Assembly: GCF_000003605.2 (NCBI RefSeq)
Contig: NW_003158733.1
Coordinates: 17,233-41,016, forward strand
Direction of reading: 5' to 3'
Source: Saccoglossus kowalevskii
Lineage: Eukaryota; Hemichordata; Enteropneusta; Harrimaniidae
DNA: 23,784 nt
Within the stretch, counting starts at the first letter, position 1. The number at the start of each line of letters is the position of its first letter. The translations under genes were made by a program, and so were the position numbers. Below are positions 10,397 to 21,700 of this stretch, one piece after another. The notes beneath the pieces are model-generated. The model had not been told where the DNA came from. It was given only the letters and a program-made list of their open reading frames with translations, and did not search any database.

Positions 10397-12208
10397 CATT
10401 GACAGTTATACTACGGAGTCTGAATTCTGCACTGAGCTTGTTCTATCTAGAGGTTCATATGAGTAACCCGTATCCCACACTGCAAAAACAATATACATGT
10501 CATACAGTACACTTCGGTATTGAAACATGCGTGTAATATTATATAAATGATAACCCCAACAGATGTGGACATATCAGTATTCGCAAAGTTGTTTAAGCCC
10601 TGTTTTGGTGGCATGCTTAGTGTTCTTAGAGTATATTCCATCAAGTAGCATAGTTAAGTCGTCATTACTTGTCTAAGCGAACAGTGGAGCATCTGTACTG
10701 GGTACAGTAGCCGCTAAATGCGTAAATAGATATTTACGACACAAAAGAGACAAAACAGAGAGAAAAAATAATTTTGTTGAAAATATTATTACGAAGAACA
10801 TTCTCCGTCAAATTCAGTATGCCGACGACTGATAACTCATGGGCGAAACTGTCAACCGTACACTGCCAACGTTTAATTTTGAACCATTTCACAATACGGC
10901 AAAATCAAGACAATAATCATCTAAATGTAATTGCACCGGAAGATAACGAATTTGTGAAAATAGGTCATAACCATCATAAAAGTGTAGGAAATTAGATGAG
11001 CACAGTGAATCCATTTTTCCCAGTTCCCTGCCAGTGCGTATAACGCTTTCAAACACTGACGTATGCGCAAATTGACTACATGGGGTAAATTCCCGGATGA
11101 ATACATACGAATATGTCAGGAAGTACTAGTTGGCATACGAAAAATTTCTGATGTCTGTCTCAAGTAAACCTTCCGGAAAAGACTAATACACACATATTCA
11201 CGCCGGTCTTTCGCACCATCTCAAATATACCAACCTTATTCTAGAGAAATTTTGGTCTGAAAATAGGACGACAAAACTGTCTATTATGTAGAAAAGGGCA
11301 CGTTTTGTTAAAAATTACGTCATTTCGGGAACGAAAACGGCATTTTGCAAATAACTGTGCAAATTCCGAAAATTGGTGACCAAATATTCGCTAAATAATC
11401 ATTTGGATTTTCGAAATCTGACCCATATTTAATAATTTCCCCCTGAAAAAGTTTACCTTTATCTAGCAAATTGTCGTGAAAATGTAACTAATTTGGAAGC
11501 ACATCATGGATGCCATCTCCTTGTGTGTACCATCCCGCGAGTAGTTTTGACCTTGAGCAACCAAGGAAGGTCAGACCTATTAATCTAGTTTGATTATGAT
11601 TTAAATTAAATATATTTAATCATTTTACTCAATATATTATCTTGGTAATAAATAAATCGGAAAAAAAAGTTGTTTTTACAGTAAACTTATCGCCATTCGT
11701 TTGATGGCATAAAATTACAGTGCACGTACGCCGAGATTTCCCAATACGTGCATGGAATTATATGTTAGATGTTCATATCATCGAATACTGCTACATGTGT
11801 TGTTCGGGTAAACTATATTACGCCAATCACAATACAAAGTCACAGTTATTTGTTTCGCAGCTAATATAGAAATATTGTATTGCGTGAAGCAGTATTTATA
11901 TTTTAATGAATCAATATTGAAACGATGAATGTTACACGTTATCACCGGTATAAGTCGCGTAGTCATTATTTTAGTGTAATGGATGGATTATACAGATATT
12001 CAAATGATTTGCTTTCTCGAATTACTGACTCAAAATTGACAATAATACCTGCAGCTTGCGAGTGTTAAATATTTTATAATTTCTTGCAAAATATTGTATA
12101 AATTTGAATTTACAATTTCGAATGTGAGCGTAACTAGAAAAAAGAACACATTTGGAAATGAAATTGACATAGACGGCGTTGATGTAAACAAGATGTCAGC
12201 CTTAGTTC

Positions 12209-12302
12209 TTTGCCGAAAATGAGTTAGTCGGTTGCCAGAAATGAGTAAGCCAGTTGCCGAAAAAAAAAACGAGTTGGTTGCCAAAAACTAGTGAGTTGGT
12301 TG
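12209..12302. repeat. Short tandem repeat, about four 22-24 bp units
   Basis: Units 12209-12230, 12231-12252, 12253-12276 and 12277-12298 each read GTTGCC-AAAA...GAGTTRG with small changes; the third has its A run expanded to 10, and a fifth unit starts GTTGAAG. It lies 0.3 kb beyond the transporter stop, probably in or near its 3' UTR. Confidence 0.75.
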
Positions 12303-12616
12303 AAGAACAATTTGCATTGTGTAAATCGACAGCAAATATATGACAGATGCGCTTAATTAATGAATTTCAAACTGAACAAAAGTAGTACAAAACACATGTA
12401 TTTGTTGTCAGGATATATTGTAACAAAGATTATATCATCAAACCACAGCTTCTGGTTGCCACGCCAACAAAATAAGAGTAAATTCATATTTTAAAAAAAA
12501 TGACTATACAGTTCTATACACGTTTTACTCAAGTCGAAATGTTAACACAATCCTAAAGCAAGTTGAACTCTGGTATTGCAATCTTGTAAAACATCAGATG
12601 ATTCAATTCCGTCTTT

Positions 12617-12736
12617 TCATTGGTTCTTTGAGTGTCCAATTCTTAAGTATGTCCGACCAAGTAGAAATAAAAACGCTAAGATTCGAAAGACAATCGTGAC
12701 TACAAATAGCATTGCAATATTCCTTGGAAAGTTTTC
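12617..12736 (-). CDS. White-type ABCG exon i (TM6 and stop)
   Basis: Acceptor TTTATTTTCAG|GAAAAC, 39 codons and TGA. ENFPRNIAMLFVVTIVFRIL, then AFLFLLGRTYLRIGHSKNQ: the last membrane helix with the RN...FRILA pattern and a short basic cytoplasmic tail, the standard C-terminus of the family. Confidence 0.92.
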   Translation of the reverse strand, partial: ENFPRNIAMLFVVTIVFRILAFLFLLGRTYLRIGHSKNQ

Positions 12737-15700
12737 CTGAAAATAAAATGAGACATCCTCTCACTGTCATGTCACATGTTGAAAAAAATCAAATTAAATC
12801 GGTTTTAATTAATCTACTGGCCAGGCGTAACTCTGTCAACAGGCGAGCATAATGTCCACTATGCGTCAATGATATATTGGTTCCATAATATGTGGTTAAG
12901 CCTAAAGCCAGACCCGAAAGCGCCAGCTGCAGATAAATAATCTGTTTCTGTTAAATAAATGTATGAATGACAAATAACCTGTCCGATTCTTTAGAAAAGC
13001 ATATTGACGAATTGAGATTGAGACTGACCAATATAGATACACAAATAACGTGTCTAATCGTGCGAACAAAGGATAGTGATAGGTCTAAAGACGTGCGTTG
13101 CACCCGGTTTATAGAGTTAAACCAACAGGATTCTATGGCGGAGGGGGGTGTAAACACAAATAAAAGCGCATTATATATGTTGGTAAATGCATTGCATACA
13201 TTGAAAAGACGGGTATTTTTTTTTTAATGATACGAAAAATTCCAAATATCAGACAAATGGTAACACATGTGTCAACTTTATTACGTCACCAATCATTGTT
13301 AACTGGACCATGCCACGATATAATCTGTTTCGGCACCGGCCTCGCTTTCATTTGTTTTTGTAATGTAAATTTCCATGACTCAAAGTACTATCAGGGGGTA
13401 AATTCTCTCCACGGGGTCTCCACACTTGTCAGGGGGGAAACTCGTCTCGTCTCTATATCTCGTCCCCTTGAGGTGCGGGATCGAGAAAGTCACTTGAGCT
13501 TTACAGTCAAATAAGACACACACAGTGAAATACGTTTCAGCTCTCGTCTTAGTCGGTCAATCGAGCACTCTATAAGACACAGCGCCCTGGGGAAAAAATC
13601 CCCAAGACTCTCACAAGGCTGACCCAAGACTCTTTTAGACTGCGTCAACACTCGCTCCAAGGCTCTCCAGGACTCGACTCGACTCTCCAGGACTGCACTC
13701 TCTCTACTGCCTCTATCGTGCTGTGCTCCCCAAGACCAACTCAATCTCTCTTTATTAACTCTAACCAATTGCAATGCAGTAAAAAGACTCTAGAGCGTAA
13801 CCTTCAATCATAAAGCCAATCACACTAAGTACTGAATACGTCATATCTTTTGATTAATCGTTCACTACATTAATAACTATGGATACCAACTGTCAGAATC
13901 GCGACGGTTATCTGGTAATTAGTTCCAAATCACTGAGCCAAGTTCCGACCAAAACTTCAAATAGGCCTAAACGATGACAGACATAACACAGCAATTCGCT
14001 AATAATCAGCGTCGGTCAACAGATACGCAAAAACAAATTCATGACAGTACGGTAGCAGGAATGTAAACGGATGCATGTAACACGTGTGTATGTATAGCGT
14101 TGTTATTATCATAGAATAGGCTTATATTCTGAATGAATGTAATTTGCATAAATTCAATTAAGTTTAATGATTGCAACTCTAATTGGACAGTAAAAACAAA
14201 TTACAGTCACGCGAGACACATTCTCAAAACAAATAAATCACCGTTGGTTACAGCTTGTCGTTATTTTGACATTATACGTGGAATCCGCATCTTATCGTAT
14301 CGTGAAAACGATTGCTCGATATTTCCAAAATGGCGGGAATGTTATAAAATGAAGTTCATATCCAGAAAGTTCTGGTAATTTATACCACGCCGGTCTTCAC
14401 ACACAAATAGGTTGGATGGGGAATATGTGTAATTAGGGCATTACCAATATGAAATATTATTATTATTATTATTATTATTATTTTTATTACAGCGCACTAC
14501 GGTCTGAAATTCAGAACTGTTACATTTGTGTTAATTTAACAATAATCCCATCTTTGAAACCTTGGAATATTCCCAAGACAGTGCATTGTTCCCGCTTTAT
14601 TGGTTGAATTTCTATACGAATATGTTTCATCTTCATGACAACAGTATTACAAGAATATTTAATTTTGTATGACTTAAAGATATGACAATAATATTAAAGC
14701 TGCATTTAATCTCAATAAAAATAACAATTAAAATAACTACGTATACTCACCAAGTAAAAGTTATATTTATCAAGAATAATGGCACCACTGTGAAGGCACT
14801 TTGTTGAATTACGATTACATTCTAAGAAAAGAAGAACTTATTACCAGTATTTACCACAACAATAGATATGATCTCAGCCGAAAGTTACGGCATTCAACGA
14901 CAAATACATCAAAATCTATAAAACGTGCCATCGTTTATTATTCAATACATGTATATATCGCGGGAATTACGAATGTACATGTACACATGTCGTGCTCTGA
15001 TTCGCTTACGGGGGTTATCCCACTCTGGATTATGCGACTCAGAGTGTTCTGTTACGGCCGAAAACTCTCAGAAAACGGTACTTTGGGATGGTTGTTGAGA
15101 CTCCCCTGAACAGTGTAACAAGATTAACCATGCGTGTGTAACGCATATAAATTTGATTGTTCAAAGTTGAGTTCTTGTTGTTTTCTCGAATTTTCCCCGG
15201 CTCTTCGCTCGGCGTTCAGTCTGCGTTTCTCAGCAGCGCGCGCAAAGCCCGTAGAAATACGTGGTACAGTGGTGGGTGTCTTAGCAACGTGGAACGTCTG
15301 GTGACGTAGCTCCGCCCCCGATGATACTCAACGTCCATGCACCTAATGATCAGCTACATAAGCTGATGACAAGTATAGTAGACTGTTGAGTGTACATAAA
15401 CATGCTACTCGTGTTGAGAAATAAATGGCTGACTAGAGGCCATTTCCTTTCGATAGCGCTGTCGCTAGAATAAGACCTATATTTTTAGAACCGATATGAA
15501 AAGTGTATTTGCATTATATTATACAGTGAGCCATGTGTTGTTATCATATTTTACATGGAACCATATCCTGGACAGATAATCAAGCGAAAACGTGATTTGT
15601 AGTGAATTTTATCTCATCCCGCGACAGTCTATGAGCACGAATTAAATTGCGTACGTGCACTGCATACTAACCTGTGTTTTCATAACCATACCATTGCGTA

Positions 15701-18700
15701 ATTGAAAGACATTCATAACCATACCTGGTATAGGATAAGTATTCAAGCCATCGCAGATATACGGGAATCGACCTGTTATAAAATGTAAATTTTCTAATCA
15801 GTTACACTTCCAGACTGAGTTTTGCCGTAGCTTGTTTAAACTGTTCGTATATATGGCAATGGCAATGTGTTATAACTCGTGTAAGGTTGAAATGTGCTTA
15901 TCTATTTGTTTGGGTTATGCACGTTGATGTATTTGGGACATTAACCCAGGACACCGGGATTAATAGGCCAGAATCCGCCTGTCGAACGCAAGATTATTTT
16001 TAATAAATAGACAGATATTTTGCGTTTAGTAAATAATTGAGATCTAAAGTTTGTTTTTTCAACGCCATTTAATAAACTATAGGAAGTATAAGTGTTACCA
16101 TGGCAGTGGAAGCTAAATACTAACAGGCATTCCAGGCGTTGAATACAAGTGGGTTACCAACTGAACGATTCGGTTATATGAAACTGCAATATGAAACTAA
16201 TCCACAAACTCAAATGAATTGTCTATCCATACCCGGGTAGATATAATGTATATACAAGAGAACTGGTGATGGTTGTAGAACCATAACTGCCTCAGCTCAA
16301 AGATTGTTATGTAATACAAGGGAATGTAAAGGGAAATGTATTGTAATGTTACCTCTGTGTAATTTACAATATATCTGCATTAACCTTCACTGTGAAGGAC
16401 AATATGGGAGTTGACTAAATGACTGGTAGAAGCAATGCTGGTCAAATTTTGCGAAATAGTAGTTAGAATTTCCAGATACGCAATCGACACATTGTGGGAT
16501 ATCAAAATATGGATGATAAACAGCAAGTGATATTTCCAGAGATGTAGTTGGAATTGAAGCAAAGAAGTGGCCTATTAATCCATGAAACATACTCACACAT
16601 ATCCGTACACACATCCTGTCTTATTGTGTGTGGGCAAAGCTGTCATGCACACAATCGGAAAAATATGTTATTACTGTATTATTAATTATGAACAATAAAA
16701 ACTGAAATTTAGAAAAACTATGAAATACTAATAAGGAAAATATGTGATTTGCTGTACAGTTCCCAGAAAATTATTACAAGTCCCAGAAGTACATACGAAT
16801 CGTCAAAACGTACAGTTTGGTGACAGTTGGAAATGATACCAAGATTTAAAGCGCGGTGGTCGTCGCGCAGCGCGTGTTCGAATTTCATGTAAATAAACAA
16901 TGTATTTTACACGCGTTGTATATACGTCGCTATATGTCCCATATCGAACAGGACGCGGCACGACGACTGTCGCCATTTAACAATTCCATGAGAATGTCGC
17001 AACGTTCTTTTAACACATGAAACAGATGTGCATTGGTTGTATAAACCCGAATGAAAAGTCTGGAGTCACGGCGAATACTTCTAACGAGTCACCCCTCATT
17101 GATACCCTGGCGAAGCATGTCCATTGTTTCACATCGACTGTCCCAAGGGATTTTCGTCTTCTCAATTTATCAAGATAAACGTCCCAAGGTTGTTTTGTTT
17201 ACTAGAAGGACATGTCTTTTGGCAGAATTTCTTGTATTAATTTCCATTGCACAAACAAGTAGCAAATATTGTTACTGAAGCACAGAATTTGCATGATTTT
17301 TTCTCCCCGGCCATTCACACAAACTGCAAACGAAGTCTTTCACCTTTCCAGTTGTTAACACTTTGCAACCGCATTGATAGATGTATTTTGACCCCGGATT
17401 CTGACCTTACATTCCGGCTAAATTTACTGCCCTTTCATGCCAGTTCAATTTCCTTTAATTATTACATCCAAATTTCGTGATATTTAATATTTAAAACCAA
17501 CCTTTATTTCACAGTCACTTTAGTTTTCACTTTTCTAAAATTATTTTACAGATCCAAAGACTTTTCACTCCCATCATGCAATCTCCCATAGTACTTCCGC
17601 AGACACAGTGGTGATCGCCAACATATCTACAAATAACCTCGCTCTCAGGAGCTGAGGAATAAATAGCTCATAGTAATCACAATAGACTTACTCGACGTTG
17701 ATGTAAAACCCAGAAAATACTTCAATAGGCAGAATAATCATGGCTGCCACTGTCAACGCAACGCCGTCATTGGTACATGCAGCAGATACTGCTATTCCTA
17801 TAAAAAAGTACAATCACACATTATGTAGGTTATATTTGAGCTTGGCATACTCTGTGAATGTACACTGACTTTTAGACAATATTTACAGTATTTACAGCGG
17901 GAAAAAACGGATTGTGTTAGTTCTGGTCACCGAATGAAGACAATATGTCAATTTTATTATTTGGCATTGGGATACAGCAAATGAAAATACAGATAAATAT
18001 AGATACTGAAAAAACATGGGCTGAAAAAAAATATACATATTGTTATTTACGTTATATACGAGAATCATAATTGTTACAAATTTCCTAAAATTTGACAGTT
18101 AATTTAGTGTGATGACATCCAGTGAAAACTTTGAATTCCGTTTGAAATTCTTTAACGTGGTCAGCACAAATATAATTATTTATTTTATCTCGAAAACACT
18201 ATACAAATTATCATTATATTCATTGAAATCTAAAGCAACATTGTCACAGTTGCAAGACATTGCTGGTCTTGTTCGTCTTGGCGGCGGGAATCCAATTTAT
18301 TTAATGGTGCCCGTTTAGCGGTACGCAAGTCCTGAGCCGTCCGTTCTACGTCCATGTCGCACCGTGCGAATATTGCGTGCTAGACTGGTCCAGCTATGAC
18401 CATTTTATTTTTTATTTAATAAATCGTATAAAGAAATAAATCTTGTTTATGGGACTGGTTTATTCTGTGGCGCATTCATGATGTGTTGTGACGTTATAGA
18501 ACACTTCTAAAAAAAACTACGCGTACGTCATGGTTTTGTAAACAAATCCGGCGGCTTGCCACCCACGCTATCAACAATTATGTCGGCCTATCGCATGTGA
18601 GCCGTTTTCTATGGGCTGTAACAGACGCATCATACGTAACACAATAATCACGCACTGGTCGAAGATATTGAGTTTTGAATGTGTATGGTATGTACAGTTA

Positions 18701-21700
18701 TAAAATCACTACATACTGTACTTGTTGGTAACCAAAATCAATTAATGGATGTATTGCTTGAAAACTGTCTCTAGTGTTAATATTTTACGAGCAAATGTTG
18801 TACTTACTTATAACATGATCTCAGTAATTAAAAACAAATTGAGACATTACCGGCAGCGCACTGATACTGTGATTATAATAAACGATACGCAGTTGGAGGG
18901 CAAAATAATAAGCGCGTGAAAATATATTTAATTCTTAATCAGATGGTGTAAAAATGACGCGGTACTAGTAGGATTAAATCCATTTTTAATTAACATCGAC
19001 TTATGAGATAGCGGTCAGACAGTCCGGCTAATCAAGTAATACTTATACAAGCATGTATTCGGCAATATGCCACTTGTAGATTTCTGAGGTGCTTGTCTAT
19101 TCCCTTATCATATTATCGTTTAAATTTGGTTCGCGACACGAACACGCTTCACCAACATGTTCACGGTGTTCAAGTGATTAAAAATGTTTTCTGAACTTCA
19201 CAATAATTCAATTTACATGTAAAGTCCTATTGTTAGATATTTAGAGGTCTAGTTACGTGAGTATAACACGACTAACTACGAGTTTAACATAATTGGTGAC
19301 GTAATTAGACATCACACCCACGAAATTAAATTAAAATTAAAAATAATGTACAAACCTAGAGAGGCTGCGGCAATTCCTACCAGAAACAAAAGTAATATAT
19401 GTAAAAGATACCGTTCAATTGCAGGGTTCAATCCTGTAACAACGTGATAATAAAATGACATTAATTGAACGCTGATTATTAATCAAAAGTAAGTATACAG
19501 AAAGTACTGCTTTGTACGTGAAACAGAGATGGATATTGTCTTTTACAGTATGCCAATCAAGTGTGCGATACTATAAGGAAAGTATTTACATTTCGCACTG
19601 TATACGTTTATGGGGTTTAACTTTACGTTTACGGTGACACTGTAACCAAGAATGCTAGCAGTTGTGATGTACAGCGGTACATGGGCCATTGTCAAATACA
19701 AACATCCATTTTTTCGATGTTAAAGTTATATATTGCGGATTATCACAGATTAACTACATTGTAAGTATTGAAGACAATCTGCCCCCCCCCCCTCCCCCAG
19801 TATAGTTCATGACTCAGCTTCAACGCCGAGGGCGACTAACAGACGGAACATGAAATACTACCCATGCAATAAACACATGCAAATAGAGAAAGCAATGACG
19901 TCACAAACGCGGACGCCGAATATACAACATATATATGGTTTCACACTAGTGAATAAAAGTTTGTCTTTAAACGTTTAAAAAGCATTGACCAATGTAACAT
20001 CCTGTTTGTATGGTGCCTCAAAATATACAAAATATTGCATTTATGGAGATATATTAGGTTGAAATTTGAAGACAGGCTTGTTCGTCATTTTATTAATGCA
20101 GTAGGACATGCAGACTTTAATAAATGCGGTAATTTTCACATTTACTTTTTGCAATTTACATGTGTTTTCATGAAACGATTAAAATTGTGAAACTATGTCT
20201 ATTTAATACAATAATAGAGTGGGTATTTTACCTATCATCCAATAAGCTGCCGTCCCAGCAAGGAGAGCCACAAAAAAAGCAGTCGGGATCTGAAAATTAA
20301 TCGTAAGTTATCAAGCTCGGACTCGGTGAGTAGAATCTTGAGTCAAAAGCAATGTGCAGAATGATAGAACCGTATACAATTCTTATGGATTATTCAAGAG
20401 CCCCCTACTGTGACCATATTTAGACAAACATACATGCACTATCACGTTGATCTACAACACACCACTATATGTCGCATGAAAGTACGTAATTCAACTGATT
20501 TACACCACATTATTGACCTACCTCTGCTAGCGTTTTCGATATGTAATATGTATCTGTACGATACATTCCATTGAAATGCTCACGAAAAAACATTATAGAT
20601 TCAGGCTGTATAGTCTGTGGAAATAAGAATTATGACATCACCATACACAGAAATTACATTGTGATGACAGTATTATGGAGAATTACCGCCCATTTTGTTT
20701 TGTGAAAAAAGATACATGATTACTTCTATCATCGTGATCATTTATTCGAAGACTACATCATCAATTATTGGCCACATTTTTATCTTGCAGATATTCGCCA
20801 TAGTGTGTTCAATATCTCCAAACCTTCAGGTTCTTTGCAGTTATGTATAAGGTAACACCACGAGACGTGGTGTGGACGTAGTGTGGACGTGGTGAAGGCA
20901 TGGTGAGGTCGTAGGCGTAGTGTGGGCGTGGCGTGGGCGTAGTGTGGGCGTGGTGAAGGCATGGTGAGGTCGTAGGCGTAGTGTGGGCGTGGCGTGGGCG
21001 TAGTGTGGACGTAGTGGGGGCATAGTGTGGACGTGGTGTGGGCGTAGTATGAACGTGGTGTGGACGTGGCGTAGTGTGGGCGTAGTGAGGGCGTAGTGAG
21101 GGTGTAGTTTGGACGTAGTGTGGACGTAGTGTGGACGTGGTGTGGACGTGGTGTGGACGTAGTGTAGACTTGGTGTGGGCGTGGCATGGGCGTGGTGAAG
21201 GCGTAGGCGTAGTGAGGGCATAGTGTGGACGTGGCGTGGGCGTAGTGAGGACGTAGTGAGTGCTTAGTGTGGGCCGGGCATGGACGTAATGGGGACGTAA
21301 TGAGGACGTGGTGTGAACGTAGTGTGAGCGTGGTGAGGACGTGGCGTAGGCGTGGCGTAGGCGTAGAGTGGGCGTGGTGAGGGCGTGGCGTAGGCGTGGC
21401 CCGAGACAACTTCTAAAGTAGTAGGTATGTTCAACACAATTTCCGATAAACAATTCTCTGTTGCCACTGACTACTCAGCAGTCTCGTGCACACCTACTCG
21501 TGGTGTGACGCTATCGCTGATTGGCTATTCGCAATATGGTAAATCGCGATGTGCTGATTGGTTATTCGCGCTGACAATCACTTGGTCAGTGTATAAATCC
21601 TGAAAACAGTTGGTGTAAATTTAAGTCCCCATAAATCGTGTACAACCTACCCTAATTGTGAGATAGTAGGAATCCACGCCTATTAGATATAGCATGACAT

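Larger units (their letters stand above)
9508..12616. other. Intergenic region between two convergent 3' ends
   Basis: 3.1 kb holding both 3' UTRs. The first AATAAA after the + strand stop is at 10391, giving a candidate UTR near 0.9 kb (weak). ATTAAA on the - strand near 11900 is a candidate for the transporter. It also has an AT-dinucleotide palindromic patch at 9659-9700, a nuclear-receptor-like half-site pair at 11548-11573, and a tandem repeat at 12209-12302. No coding exon was recognised. Confidence 0.65.
12737..14750 (-). other. ABCG intron between exons h and i
   Basis: 2.0 kb. It contains a C/T-rich, CG-containing block at about 13380-13800 and an ATT microsatellite at 14455-14488. 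The frames at 12967-13227, 13227-13514, 13490-13774 (-) and 14133-14378 were not recognised as genes. Confidence 0.8.
20615..21650 (-). other. ABCG intron between exons b and c, about half minisatellite
   Basis: 1.0 kb. The 11-bp repeat array occupies roughly half of it; two CCAAT-type boxes and a TATA-like word lie at 21516-21596. Confidence 0.85.

Noticed and set aside
12967..13227. + strand 86-codon frame with a Leu/Arg-rich, coiled-coil-like start, overlapped by a 68-codon minus frame
   Set aside because: No homology recognised, inside a transporter intron, no promoter or splice support; likely chance.
13490..13774. 94-codon minus-strand frame rich in Arg/Ser/Glu
   Set aside because: It arises from the repeated GAGTC words of the C/T-rich block.
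14133..14378. + strand 81-codon frame ending in Lys/Arg-rich sequence
   Set aside because: I considered it as a transposase or THAP fragment, but no spaced Cys/His or acidic catalytic motif is visible.
16387..16614. Minus-strand 75-codon frame with several cysteines
   Set aside because: It lies between ABCG exons f and g, but its residues do not match the transporter, it has no fitting splice phase, and it resembles no family I know.
17018..17480. Three overlapping + strand frames next to the TIR element at 16845
   Set aside because: I considered them as internal coding parts of the element, but they lie outside its right end, overlap in different frames, and do not resemble the ORF at 23597.
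18109..18318. + strand 69-codon hydrophobic frame
   Set aside because: The composition follows the AT-rich background and no domain or splice context was found.
20780..21467. Four long His/Pro/Thr/Arg-rich minus-strand open frames
   Set aside because: They are entirely the translation of the 11-bp minisatellite; all three frames stay open because the unit has no stop on that strand.
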